From positions 1 through 64,000 of the forward strand of contig JBEBHJ010000005.1 of NCBI GenBank assembly GCA_040081075.1: 64,000 bases of DNA, in the 5' to 3' direction. This document shows positions 17,045 through 26,550 of this stretch, piece after piece. Position 1 is the first letter of the stretch, and every line of letters starts with the position of its first letter. The notes below the pieces were generated by a model. The model ran no database searches. It was not told the DNA's origin and saw only the letters and a list, made by a program, of their open reading frames with translations. A program made the translations under genes and the position numbers. The DNA comes from JANJUB01 sp040081075. GTDB lineage: Bacteria; Armatimonadota; Fimbriimonadia; Fimbriimonadales; Fimbriimonadaceae.

Positions 17045-18398
17045 TCAGGGCGCGTTGAAAGATCCGATTGCACTAATCGAACGGCTGTCATCCGCATTCG
17101 CCAGAGCGAGGACTACATAGTAGTATTTGCGCCCGCTGGTTAGTCCGGGGCCAGTGTAAACCAGGCTTGTTCCAGTTGTCGTAGCGGCGGCGGTAGAGCC
17201 CGCATCAAAGGGCCAGAAAGCCGACACGCCCATATCAGGGTACGAGTTGAACAAGAACACCGTGTATTTCTCAGCTCCTCGGCAACTACTCCAATTGAAC
17301 GTGAGTGGACCAGTTGTGACGTTTCTTAACGTCATGTCGCCGATCGGTCGAACTCCATAGCGATTGCTAAAATCGCTTTCTGAGTTGTTGAAATCAGGGT
17401 AATTCGAGTTCAATGCGGTGATCTCGTAGTAGTAGTTCGTGTTTTCATTGAGGTTGCGATCAGAATCGGCAAAGAAGTTCGCGAGCGGGTCGGCAAAATA
17501 CTCGATTCCCGTTGTGTTTCCAGTCTGACTAGTGCCTCGATAGATCCCGTAGCCAAGCAAGTTGTCATTCCGATAAGTATCCCAGAACAGGTCAACCTCG
17601 ATCGGATTGTTTCCGGCGGTGTTCTTCGGCTTTTTGCCTACGCCAGCGTGGCGGGGTCCGCGCTTTGTATCCAACATCTTCCGAATCATCTCTTTAACCC
17701 CGTTAGGGCGTACCGGCATCGAAGTGTTTATGCGCGGTGAAGTCCACACAACTGCCGAGAGATTGTTTGGAGCCTGCAGCGTTGGGCTACCGGCATCGCT
17801 CAACACAAAGTTCTGAGTTACGCGTTGCCCCGCGCTAAAGCTACGCGCCGTGTTGTCGGAAACGTAGGTTCGACCGGAAGCTTGAATGTCATAGGTAGAA
17901 CCGGGGAAAAGGCCGCTCATGCTGTAGCGACCGTTTCGATCGGTGAGCGCAAGCGAACTGCCCAAATATCCGGCGTTGGCGTGAACCCTTGCTTTTTCGA
18001 GCGGCGCACCAAAGCGGTCGGTTACCGTACCTTCCATGGTAGCCTGCTGCCCTTCGCGTCCGATGACGATGACAAGATTCTTGGTTCGCTCGTTGGCAAA
18101 CGTTTCGACGTGGTTTTCACCAACGTAGTTAACACCACCCACGTTCAACTCGGCGTTGATTCGAACAATGCCTTCGGGAATGCTCTCAAGCACGAAGGCG
18201 CCAGAACTATTCGTTTGGGTGGACTTCGTTCCTCCGCTGTTGTAGAACACGCGTGCGTTTCGCACAATTTCACCATTTGTGTCAAGCACAACACCCGCGA
18301 TTGTGGCCAAACCATTTGACCCCCGCAGCACCGCCACCGCAACCGAAAATGACTCCAATTGCAACCAATGCACCAACGAATTTCACAGAGAGTTTCAT
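17045..18398 (-). CDS. Predicted lipoprotein with carboxypeptidase-regulatory-like and fibronectin-like domains; apparent +1 frameshift
   Basis: The main frame (to about 18330) encodes a carboxypeptidase-regulatory-like repeat (TIAGVVLDTNGEIVRNARV), a second one (MEGTVTDRFGAPLEKARVHA), and two fibronectin-III-like segments toward the C-terminus (LFWDTYRNDNLLGYGIYRG; KYYYVVLALANADD). That frame lacks a signal sequence. In the neighbouring frame ATG 18398 starts a perfect lipoprotein signal MKLSVKFVGALVAIGVIFGC followed by GGGAAG. Removing one base from the run of five C (18320-18324, plus strand) joins the two frames into one protein. Either the base is an assembly error, or the gene is off in this cell. 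Confidence 0.7.
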
Positions 18399-18472
18399 GT
18401 CTTCGTTCGTTGGACGGGTTCTCAACCCAAACGTTTCCAAGTTCCGAGAGAAATTGGGCCAATTTGCGCTAT

Positions 18473-20539
18473 CTAAGCGGCGCGAAGTTGCCCAACGAAC
18501 TCAACGTCGGCCTTAGCCGCAACTTCGTTGAATGCCATGACATTAAGATTAGGCAGGTAGCGCTCTAAGAGGCGGCGCAGAGGCAGCCGTAGCGCATTTC
18601 CACAAAGAACAACCGGTTGGTAACCCATGCCCTGGGCATCTTCTACGTGCTTCATGATATCGGCCAAGAAATTCTTTTGATCTATCGGATCAAGGGCAAG
18701 CACCATTCCCATGCTCGTTCCGTTCAAGCTATCCGTGAGTTTGCGCTCCAATACTGGTTCAATCGTGATGCAATGAAGTTTGTTTTCGTGGTCTACGTAT
18801 TGGCGTGTGATCGTGCGCGCAATACTGGAGCGAACGAGTTCGCCAAGCTGATCGGGGTCTTTCACTCGCTGACCGAAATCGGCCATGGTCTCAAGAATGG
18901 TTACCATGTCACGAATCGGCACTCGCTCACGCAGGAGATGCTGAAGCACCTTTTGAACGTCTCCAATCTGGAGGACGTGCGGAATCAGCTCTGTAACGGC
19001 CGCTTCGTTGATTTGCTTCGCATTTTCAATCAAAGTCTGTACGTCTTGGCGGCTCAGAAGTTCGGCTGCACATGCCTTGATGGTTTCACTCAAATGCGTG
19101 GTGATTACGGCGGTTGGCTCAATAACCGTATAGCCGGCGCGCTCTGCCATCTCGCGCATTTCTGGCTCAATCCAAAGGGCGTCTAGCCCGAAGACCGGAT
19201 CAATCGTGGGCAGGCCCGGAACCGCGCCCAGGATCGCGCCGCCCGAGATTGCCAGAAGGTGGTTAATATGGAGTTCAGCCCGAGAATACTCCTCGCCTCG
19301 GACCTTGATGACGTATTCGTTATTGCCAAGATGAATACTATCGCGCACCCGGACCGTGGGCATAATGAATCCGATGTCAAGGGCGATCTGGCGCCTTGTA
19401 GCAGTGATACGATCGGAGAGGTCCCCACCAGACTTCGGATCAGCCAGCCGGGTAAGTCCGTAGCCGATCTCAATCTCCAGCGCGTCCATGTTAAGCAATG
19501 GAAGTACAGCTTCGGGACCAACCGGCATCGGGGTTTTAGGTTTCTCCGTCTTTTTTGCGGGGTCGGAGTTGATAGCTGTTACGACTTTTGGGTTCTTACT
19601 TAGAAAACTGTAGCATCCAAAGAGCGCGGCGGAAGCCCCCAGGAAAATGGTTGCAGGGAAGCCCGGAATAAAGGCGAAGGCGGCCAGGGCGGCGGATGCG
19701 AACCCTAGCACCTTATGTTGGTTGAGCAGCTGTCGCAACACTTCACCACCCATGCTGCGATCTTGGCCAGCCCTCGTGACCATAAGGCCGCTTGCCGTCG
19801 AGATCAACAGGGCAGGAAGTTGTGCGACCAAGCCTTCGCCCACCGATAGGAGCGAGTAGGTCTTTAAAATAGTCATTGCGTCAGCTTCGCCGCGCATGAA
19901 CCCAGCAATAAATCCACCGATGATGTTCACCACGATTATAAGGATCGCGGCGACCGCATCGCCCTTGACAAATTTCGACGCACCATCCATCGCGCCATAG
20001 AAGTCAGCCTCTTGCTTTACGGCTTTTCGCCGGAGCTTGGCTTCATCGTCATCGATCATGCCCGCGGCAAGATCGGCATCAATGGCCATTTGCTTTCCGG
20101 GCATGGCATCCAAGGTGAACCTGGCAACGACTTCGGAAACGCGGCCGGCACCATTGGTGATAACTACGAACTGAACAATGACAAGAATGAGGAACGAGAC
20201 AAAGCCAACAACAAAATCGCCGCCCATGACGAAGTTGCCGAACGCCTCAATAACGTGGCCTCCCTGCCCAGTGCCCAAGATCAGTTTGGTTGCCGATACG
20301 CTTAGGGCTAAGCGGAAAAGCGTGGAGACCAGCAGGAGCGAAGGGAAGACATTGAACTCAACGGGATCCTTTACGTTAACGGCTGTAAGCAGGATAACAA
20401 TGGAAGATCCGATCGCTACCACCAATCCCATGTCCAGGATGAACTGTGGAAGAGGGACGATTAGCATGGCCACGATAGCAAGCAGCGCGATTCCAACTAA
20501 GAGGTCGGTATGTTTGAGAATCTTCTGAAAAGTTTGCAT
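18473..20539 (-). CDS. flhA: Flagellar/type III export gate protein FlhA, solitary
   Basis: 688 residues. The N-terminal half holds about eight membrane spans and the family signature GRVSEVVARFTLDAMPGKQMAIDADL (shown in part) near residues 131-160, followed by EADFYGAMDGASKFVKGDA. The C-terminal half is the cytoplasmic FlhA domain, with PTVRVRDSIHL, IDPVFGLDALW and SLNGTSMGMVLALDP. FlhA forms the nonameric export gate of flagellar type III secretion. No other flagellar gene lies within the window, so it is either an isolated member of a scattered regulon or part of a remodelled export system. Confidence 0.93.
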   Translation of the reverse strand: MQTFQKILKHTDLLVGIALLAIVAMLIVPLPQFILDMGLVVAIGSSIVILLTAVNVKDPVEFNVFPSLLLVSTLFRLALSVSATKLILGTGQGGHVIEAFGNFVMGGDFVVGFVSFLILVIVQFVVITNGAGRVSEVVARFTLDAMPGKQMAIDADLAAGMIDDDEAKLRRKAVKQEADFYGAMDGASKFVKGDAVAAILIIVVNIIGGFIAGFMRGEADAMTILKTYSLLSVGEGLVAQLPALLISTASGLMVTRAGQDRSMGGEVLRQLLNQHKVLGFASAALAAFAFIPGFPATIFLGASAALFGCYSFLSKNPKVVTAINSDPAKKTEKPKTPMPVGPEAVLPLLNMDALEIEIGYGLTRLADPKSGGDLSDRITATRRQIALDIGFIMPTVRVRDSIHLGNNEYVIKVRGEEYSRAELHINHLLAISGGAILGAVPGLPTIDPVFGLDALWIEPEMREMAERAGYTVIEPTAVITTHLSETIKACAAELLSRQDVQTLIENAKQINEAAVTELIPHVLQIGDVQKVLQHLLRERVPIRDMVTILETMADFGQRVKDPDQLGELVRSSIARTITRQYVDHENKLHCITIEPVLERKLTDSLNGTSMGMVLALDPIDQKNFLADIMKHVEDAQGMGYQPVVLCGNALRLPLRRLLERYLPNLNVMAFNEVAAKADVEFVGQLRAA

Positions 20540-20610
20540 CGCAGTCGCAAGCGCAGTTGTGGCTCATTGGAATCATCGGCAAATTTGCCGGGAACTGGAG
20601 GGCCGACTTC

Positions 20611-21150
20611 TTAGATCCAACGCACTAACTGGAGCATGAGCGGATTGTCTGGCCCAGCGTATGCTTGCACGGCTTCGACAAACCTCAATCGGCATCCGAT
20701 GAAGACCGGAACCATTGCGCAAGTGAAGAACGAACGACGGTCGCGTAGAAAGATGTAGGTCAGGCCGGGAAAAATGGTGATCGAGGAAGCTGATTCGATC
20801 TCGCGCCATGGGACCATAACGTAGAGCCCAAACAAATTGTAACTTTTCACTCCAGCCGGGCCAATATGCACGGGGAAGCCAAGATTCATCAAGCCGAGTA
20901 GCACCAAGTTGACAACCAAGCTCCCGCACAAAGCAACGGCACCAACAACAGCTGCTTGCTGTAACGCAACTGGATGGCGGCTCGATATGCTCATTACGAC
21001 CACAAAGGTGGTCCCAAACAGGACTTGAAAAAGCGTAATTATCGCCAGTGGAATTTTTATGTCGTGCGTAAACCGGAGTTGTTGGAAGTTCTCGCGATCG
21101 AATTCTCCCGAACGAGTTACTCTTCTGCGGGCTTTTCGGACATTTCCCAT
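20611..21150 (-). CDS. Two-span membrane protein with PH-like cytoplasmic part
   Basis: 179 residues. A basic N-terminus (VRKARRRVTRS), then two hydrophobic spans (IPLAIITLFQVLFGTTFVVVM and AAVVGAVALCGSLVVNLVLL), then a soluble region with HIGPAGVKSYNLFGLYVMVPWREIES, the pattern of bacterial PH-like (YdbT/YcxB-type) membrane proteins where a strand 'v.W.eI' follows the spans. Not recognised further. The ATG at 21150 overlaps the end of the J-domain/WD40 gene by 34 nt, suggesting co-expression. Confidence 0.6.
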   Translation of the reverse strand: MGNVRKARRRVTRSGEFDRENFQQLRFTHDIKIPLAIITLFQVLFGTTFVVVMSISSRHPVALQQAAVVGAVALCGSLVVNLVLLGLMNLGFPVHIGPAGVKSYNLFGLYVMVPWREIESASSITIFPGLTYIFLRDRRSFFTCAMVPVFIGCRLRFVEAVQAYAGPDNPLMLQLVRWI

Positions 21151-22271
21151 ACTCGCAAGATTCGGTCCAAGCCGCCGGCGGCTAAGTACTGACCGTCGGC
21201 ACTGAATTCTACTGTAAGCAATGGCGAAGCCGACGCGTCAATATGAAGCTGACCGATACCCTTGTCCGCGTTCCAGAGTTTAACCGCGCCATCACGACCG
21301 CAACTGGCGAAGAGCCAACCGTTGGGATGGAACGAGAGAGCTTCGATGGGTTTGGTGTGGCCAAACATCATCTTCTCAAGGTTGCCGGTAGCCATGCTGA
21401 AGACTCGGATAGAGAGATCAACGGCAGCGGCGGCCAGAAATCGTCCATCTGGGCTAAAGCAAAGTGCGGTTACGGCTGATCGAATCGCCTTAAAGGTGAA
21501 GATTAGATCGCCGTTCGAAGAATTCCAAAGTTTAACCGTGTTATCTCCGCTACCCGTTGCCACTATTTTTCCGTCGTGCGACCAAGCCACGGCGGTAACG
21601 GATTGGTCGTGCTCTTCGCGTTCAACGCGAAGATCGCCGTTATCGGTGCGATGAATTCCAAACGAGTTATGAATGGAACCGGTCGCGATGGAATCGCCAT
21701 CAGGCGAGATCGCGACGCAAGCCACCCATTCTTGATCGCCGGCCCGGTGAGCCCCAGTTCGCCCATTGCGGATATCCCAAATGGAAACCATGCTCTCAAC
21801 TGCGCCGGTCGCAACTAGACGGTCGTTGGCAACGGCCCGAATATTGGAGACAACCCCAGACTCGACTTTGACTCGTCGAATCGGGTCTTTTAGCTCTTCA
21901 TCCCACCAGAGGATTTCGTTATCAAACGATGAGGACACCATTTGATTGGTGTCTGGTGCAAACGCAATTGAATAAACCGGAGTTTTGTGACCCTTGAGCC
22001 TTCGAATGAGCTTGACTTGAAGCGGGCTCTTGGGTTGGGTCGAGGGGGCTCGTTCGCCAAAACCGCCCGTGAGCATGGCATCATACTCGCGGCGACGCTC
22101 ATCGTCGATTAGCGTGGCGAATGCGTCATTGATCCGCGCCATCATATCGTGGCTTCGTGGATCCGGGTTAACGTCGGGATGAAAACGGCGGGCGAGCTTT
22201 CTATAAGCCTGTCGAAGGCCTTCTTGATCGGCTTCGCGCTGCACACCAAGGATGTCGTAAAGGGTTGGCAA
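21117..22271 (-). CDS. J-domain protein fused to a seven-repeat WD40 propeller
   Basis: The N-terminal 70 residues are a canonical J-domain: YDILGVQREADQEGLRQAYR, the catalytic HPD in ARRFHPDVNPD, and INDAFATLIDDERRREYDAM. After a short linker come seven WD40 repeats, each ending in a WD-like dipeptide: examples are KLWNSSNG (fourth) and RVWEMSEK (seventh), with GH starts in LKGHKTPV and FGHTKPIEAL. J-domains stimulate DnaK ATPase; the propeller is probably the client-binding part. TTG 22271 places the J-domain at the very N-terminus; TTG 22304 is an alternative 11 codons upstream. Confidence 0.88.
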   Translation of the reverse strand: MPTLYDILGVQREADQEGLRQAYRKLARRFHPDVNPDPRSHDMMARINDAFATLIDDERRREYDAMLTGGFGERAPSTQPKSPLQVKLIRRLKGHKTPVYSIAFAPDTNQMVSSSFDNEILWWDEELKDPIRRVKVESGVVSNIRAVANDRLVATGAVESMVSIWDIRNGRTGAHRAGDQEWVACVAISPDGDSIATGSIHNSFGIHRTDNGDLRVEREEHDQSVTAVAWSHDGKIVATGSGDNTVKLWNSSNGDLIFTFKAIRSAVTALCFSPDGRFLAAAAVDLSIRVFSMATGNLEKMMFGHTKPIEALSFHPNGWLFASCGRDGAVKLWNADKGIGQLHIDASASPLLTVEFSADGQYLAAGGLDRILRVWEMSEKPAEE

Positions 22272-22370
22272 GTTGCTAATGATTATGAAGTTTCGAGGTC
22301 CCAAAAAGCGAGCTTTTGAGAGGAGAATTTTCTAGTTTTAGACGTATTTTTGAAAGTCGCGTCAAAGTGA

Positions 22371-22407
22371 ACAAAAAAGCCCGCCTCGACGTAGTCGAAG
22401 CGGGCTG
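22371..22407 (-). terminator. Terminator after the 22422 gene
   Basis: AGCCCGC (22378-22384) pairs with GCGGGCT (22400-22406), and the inner TCGAC/GTCGA arms extend the stem. On the minus strand the stem is followed by a run of six T. Confidence 0.85.
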
Positions 22408-22421
22408 ATCGGCGTTTGCAC

Positions 22422-23114
22422 TTACTTTTCGCGAACCGTTGTCGATTCCATATCGAAGTTGCCGAGGCCCTCAAGCGGACAGTTCTTGACTGCCTGAACG
22501 GCTTTCACCATCTCTGAATCGGCGATAGAAATCCAAACGGTTCCGCTTCCGGTCACCTTGTTTTCCCCGGTTTCTTTATACGTGTAGCTCACTTTGTAGC
22601 ACTTCATGCCGCCCATCTCCTCGTCGCCCTCGTACTTGAAGGTCGCCTCAGATGGAACAGTTCCAGGCAACTTTCCGGCACTAGTAAATGTCCACGAGTC
22701 ACCTACTGCGACTGGCTTGGTTGGGTAGTGAAATGCGATTGCGGCTTCCATGCGAGACAGGCTCATCTGTGGCTCTGGGTCGGTTTTGGACTCAATTAGC
22801 TCGCCATCGCTTGACCTTTTCTCGGTTGTAACGGAACTTGGTTGTTCCATCTCCTGACCACCAAAATTGATTTTGCTGTCCGTTTGCGAAATCTTGACGA
22901 TAACTTTGTCGCCGTCTAACTTCTCTACGACCTGGCTAATCTTGCCCGTGACACTTGCTTCGCCCATGCCCGCCAGAACCATATTAGCTTTCATCGAGAA
23001 CTTGTAAGTTGCGCCGACCTTTGGCGTCCATTTCATCGTGACCGTTTGAAGGGCGGAAGTGCCAATAACGGCGATTGCAGTGAGTCCCAAAATCAGGGTA
23101 GTTCGAATTTTCAT
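22422..23114 (-). CDS. Secreted protein of unknown function (DUF6263-like)
   Basis: 230 residues from ATG 23114 (AAAGGACATTTT ribosome-binding region directly upstream; the longer frame to 23207 lacks one). Signal peptide MKIRTTLILGLTAIAVIGTSA. The mature protein begins with repeated beta-strands: MKWTPKVGATYKFSMKANM, GKISQVVEKLDGDKVIVKI, later YPTKPVAVGDSWTFT and YEGDEEMGGMKCYKVSYTY. This strand order, with 'vGdsWt' and a 'GtvwIS' strand, resembles secreted DUF6263-type proteins. No catalytic motif; probably periplasmic or surface. Confidence 0.6.
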   Translation of the reverse strand: MKIRTTLILGLTAIAVIGTSALQTVTMKWTPKVGATYKFSMKANMVLAGMGEASVTGKISQVVEKLDGDKVIVKISQTDSKINFGGQEMEQPSSVTTEKRSSDGELIESKTDPEPQMSLSRMEAAIAFHYPTKPVAVGDSWTFTSAGKLPGTVPSEATFKYEGDEEMGGMKCYKVSYTYKETGENKVTGSGTVWISIADSEMVKAVQAVKNCPLEGLGNFDMESTTVREK

Positions 23115-23213
23115 AAAATGTCCTTTTGAACGCGCAAAACATTTACGCGCGATCATTGAACGAATTATGGAAGATACTGAGTTGCAAAATATACAAAGAT
23201 TGGTCATATTGTC

Positions 23214-24653
23214 TCATTTTTCGGCTCGCCTTAATAATCTTCCCCCTAGCAGCCGAGTCGGAATCCCCTTCTTCAACACCAAAACGCCATTCACGAACAC
23301 GTGTTTTACGCCTACACTTAGTCGGGTTGGGTCGGATGCTGTCGCCACGTCTTTGATCATTTTAGGATCAAAAACGGTAATGTCGGCAATGAATCCCTTC
23401 TTGAGTTGACCGCGCTGCTGCAGTTTAAAGACCCGGCAGGGAAGGCTCGTCATTTTTGAAACTGCCTCTTGGAGCCTCAGCACTTTCAGCTCGCGAACGT
23501 AGCGCCCCAAGACTCGAGGGAATGAACCGGCTCCGCGCGGGTGCGATCCGCCGATTGAACCATCGCTACTGAACATGGTTCGGGGAGATTTCATGAATTC
23601 GATTAAATCGGGTTCGGTCATTGCGGTTACGGCTACGCTTTCTTCCCCGGAGCCGCCCTGGCCCCTGGTCTTGCCGAGAATCTCTTGAATTAATCCGATT
23701 TCGTCACGCCGCGTTTCGGCGGCTAACTCAGCAATTGTCTTCCCAACCCATTTTGGTTCCGGCGAGTAGGAGGTCAATCGGACATTCTTTGCACCGCCAA
23801 CGTCCCTAAGTGCTTTCACCCAAATCTCTCGTTTAGCCCACTCTCGGCTCGGTGTAAGCGCAGACATAGAAGACTGCCAAAACAGGTACGGATAGATATC
23901 CGCCGTGGTTGAGTTCGGCATCTTTCTCAAAAAGCCTAGTGCTTCCCCCCAAACCCCCGAAGTGCACAACTTAATGTGCGAAACTTGCGTTGGCAACTGA
24001 GCTTGCTGCCCGATCGATAACAACTCTGCGAGAGCCGTTCCAAAGTTATCCCCTTCGTCGCGCATGTGGCTGATATACATGCCGCCATGCTTTGCCGCAA
24101 CCCGAGACAATTCGATTAGTTCACTAGTCGTGGAGTAGTACCCGGGGTCATACTCGAGGCCGGTTGATAGTCCGAGAGCACCAGCTTGCATATCCGCTTC
24201 AACAAGGAGTTTCATTTTTTCGATTTCCGCCGGTGTTGCCTCTCGCTTGTAATCTTCGCCCATGACTTTTGCCCGGATTCCTCCATGCCCGGAAAAGTAA
24301 GCCAAATTGATCGCTGCCTTTAGGGTTGGACGTTGGGCCAATGGCATTTTCCAACCGCCATCTTGACCAACAATTGCGGTGGTGATGCCTTGGGTGATCT
24401 GGCTGAGTGCAGTGGGCTCCTTTTCGATTCCGCCATCGGCATGGGAGTGGGCGTCAACAAAGCCGGGCGAAACCACCAAGCCACTGACGTTGATCTTGAC
24501 TTCGCCCGAAATTGGTTTGAGCTTCCCAATAGCTACGATTTGCTCGCCTTTGATGCGAAGGTCAGCCCGGTATGGGTCAGCCCCCCTACCATCAACAATC
24601 ATTCCCCCGGTTAGGAGAGTAGTCGGAGCAACGGCAATGATAGCCAAAAACAT
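23214..24653 (-). CDS. N-acyl-D-amino-acid deacylase family amidohydrolase
   Basis: 479 residues; short signal-like N-terminus MFLAIIAVAPTTLLTGGMIV with GRGADPYRADLRIKG typical of the metal-dependent hydrolase fold. Metal-binding HSH in SPGFVDAHSHADGG, LGLSTGLEYDPG, YISHMRDEG and QVSHIKLC supply further ligands. The C-terminal MFSSDGSIGGSHPRGAG with FPRVLGRYVRE is the D-aminoacylase signature. Family role: removing acyl groups from N-acyl-D-amino acids or related peptides; specificity unproven. A TAGCAT hexamer lies 6 nt before the ATG on the minus strand. Confidence 0.87.
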   Translation of the reverse strand: MFLAIIAVAPTTLLTGGMIVDGRGADPYRADLRIKGEQIVAIGKLKPISGEVKINVSGLVVSPGFVDAHSHADGGIEKEPTALSQITQGITTAIVGQDGGWKMPLAQRPTLKAAINLAYFSGHGGIRAKVMGEDYKREATPAEIEKMKLLVEADMQAGALGLSTGLEYDPGYYSTTSELIELSRVAAKHGGMYISHMRDEGDNFGTALAELLSIGQQAQLPTQVSHIKLCTSGVWGEALGFLRKMPNSTTADIYPYLFWQSSMSALTPSREWAKREIWVKALRDVGGAKNVRLTSYSPEPKWVGKTIAELAAETRRDEIGLIQEILGKTRGQGGSGEESVAVTAMTEPDLIEFMKSPRTMFSSDGSIGGSHPRGAGSFPRVLGRYVRELKVLRLQEAVSKMTSLPCRVFKLQQRGQLKKGFIADITVFDPKMIKDVATASDPTRLSVGVKHVFVNGVLVLKKGIPTRLLGGRLLRRAEK

Positions 24654-24674
24654 GATTCTATGCTAGCCCAAATA

Positions 24675-24707
24675 CAAAAAAGCCGGCTGGAGTGTTCCAG
24701 CCGGCTG
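24675..24707 (-). terminator. Terminator after the subtilase gene
   Basis: Perfect 11-bp stem AGCCGGCTGGA (24681-24691) / TCCAGCCGGCT (24696-24706) with a four-base loop; a T-run follows on the minus strand. Confidence 0.9.
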
Positions 24708-24721
24708 TTTGATCGGTTTGA

Positions 24722-26419
24722 CTAGGGAGCCGTTAGAACGGTGAGGCGATCAATGTTCGCGCTCCAGACTGCCGGCAGTGATGAGGTGGTTTGCCAAAAC
24801 ATGACCTTCGTTTTGATGTTTAGGTTCGAGTCAATATAAGCCGCGGGAGCAGGCACGCTGATCGTTAGAGTGCCGTCTGTAACATTGATAATCGACTTGG
24901 AAATCGAGTCCCAAGTGCCCGTAACGTTGTTGAACAACTGAACGGTTTGACCCATCAACCCGGCTGTACAAGAAGATTCGATGACCACATCAATGCGCCC
25001 AACTTGCTTGTTGGTCGTCGTGGCATTGAAGTCAATGACATCCAGTGTTCGAGCTCCCACCGCACCAGTAACTTTGTAGTAAGTGTCATCGCTCGTATGA
25101 ATCTCATTCAACCCACCCGAAACAGGGATTCCAACTGTTAGCGTCAAGCTGTTTTGACGGAACGCGTAGTTATTGTAAACGCGCCGCACGGCGGCCAGCG
25201 CATCAATTCGGCCCCAGCCCCAATAGCTATCGTTGCCTACGCCACCAGGAGCCGCAGTTAAGTCAAAGCAAGTTTGGTAGAGGATGTCCTCAATCTGTTG
25301 AGCAGTCATCAAGGGGTTCGCGCCAGCAAGCAAGTTGGCCATTCCCGCTGCGAGGGGGCAGGCCATGCTAGTTCCGCTAAGGGTTGCATAGGACGTACTT
25401 GAAGTTCTATAAGTTGATAGGATGTTCTCGCCTGGGGCAAAAACATCAACACCAGGTCCGAAATTTGAGAAGCTCGACTTTCCGTCCGTCGGGCTTGATG
25501 ATCCGACGATCGTGACGTCTACATGGTCTGTTGGCAGGTTAACATTGCTGTTACCGGCGGCCCAACAGGAAAGAGCATTTCGTGTTACCTTGCAGTAGTT
25601 GCCTGTGGTTTGAACTGAAGCGTCGGAGACCCCGCTATAGCTTGTGCTAATGACGCGGGCGCCATTGTCGGCCGCCCACCGGATTCCGGCGTTTAAAGCG
25701 GCGATGCTTGAGCTACCTCCAGACGAGTTCGTAACGCGAACCGGCATGATCCGCGAGTTCCAGTTGATACCGCTTACACCCACGGAGTTATTGCCTCGTG
25801 CAGCCGCAATTCCAGCACAGTGGGATCCATGCCCGTTAATGTCTTCAACCAAGCCGCCCGATGATTGTGGAATCGCCGTCCCTGTTGCAGAGTTCGCACC
25901 GGAAACAAGTTGGGAGGACAAATCCTGATGGTCAGTCCGAACTCCCGTGTCGGTTATTGCAACGATGGTTGAGCTACCCGTGTAGTGATTCCAAGCGGCA
26001 GGTGCGTTTATCTTAGGGAGAGCCCATTGACTTGCGTAAGAAGCATCGTTAGGGGTGATGAGAGGATAGACCGTCCAATCTGGGGTGACATATTGGTAGT
26101 TCCCAGTTGACATTAGCCAGGCGCTAAATGAGTTTTCGTTCATTCCTTCTGGGATGTCAATCACAAACTCATCGGTTGCACCGTAATAGCGAAGTGAGTA
26201 GCGCTTCAGCAGCGCCGCACCGGAGTCATGTCGACGAACTGCTTCCTTATAGGGAATGCCCTTCTCAAGCAAGTCTGCCACTTGGGCCGGGCGGGCCGTC
26301 ATCCGACCAGAAAACTCCATGTAGCCAGGTTGGTTCGTGTACTGAATCGGGGTCGCATTTTGGGCAAGCGAAAATGCAGACAGGCAACACGCCATAGACA
26401 AGATTAGATATTTACGCAT
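24722..26419 (-). CDS. Secreted subtilisin-like serine protease (S8)
   Basis: 565 residues with signal peptide MRKYLILSMACCLSAFSLAQ and an inhibitor-I9-like prodomain (about 30-120). The catalytic triad is complete: Asp in VAITDTGV, His in DINGHGSHCAG, Ser in LSGTSMACP; the oxyanion Asn is in CWAAGNSN. After the protease domain (to about residue 420) comes a C-terminal module starting GGLNEIHTSDDTYY that is also found at the ends of the proteins at 32645 and 43585. A GGAGAA ribosome-binding site precedes the ATG. It probably degrades proteins outside the cell. Confidence 0.95.
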   Translation of the reverse strand: MRKYLILSMACCLSAFSLAQNATPIQYTNQPGYMEFSGRMTARPAQVADLLEKGIPYKEAVRRHDSGAALLKRYSLRYYGATDEFVIDIPEGMNENSFSAWLMSTGNYQYVTPDWTVYPLITPNDASYASQWALPKINAPAAWNHYTGSSTIVAITDTGVRTDHQDLSSQLVSGANSATGTAIPQSSGGLVEDINGHGSHCAGIAAARGNNSVGVSGINWNSRIMPVRVTNSSGGSSSIAALNAGIRWAADNGARVISTSYSGVSDASVQTTGNYCKVTRNALSCWAAGNSNVNLPTDHVDVTIVGSSSPTDGKSSFSNFGPGVDVFAPGENILSTYRTSSTSYATLSGTSMACPLAAGMANLLAGANPLMTAQQIEDILYQTCFDLTAAPGGVGNDSYWGWGRIDALAAVRRVYNNYAFRQNSLTLTVGIPVSGGLNEIHTSDDTYYKVTGAVGARTLDVIDFNATTTNKQVGRIDVVIESSCTAGLMGQTVQLFNNVTGTWDSISKSIINVTDGTLTISVPAPAAYIDSNLNIKTKVMFWQTTSSLPAVWSANIDRLTVLTAP

Positions 26420-26550
26420 AGTTTCTCCTTTGCAAAAAACAAGTGGCTAGTGACGCTATTCCACTCAATTTCAAGACTACCTGCACGTTATCAACCGTTC
26501 GCCGGATTTACCGGGTTTTTCCACAAAAATCAAGTAATTCATTCAACGGC

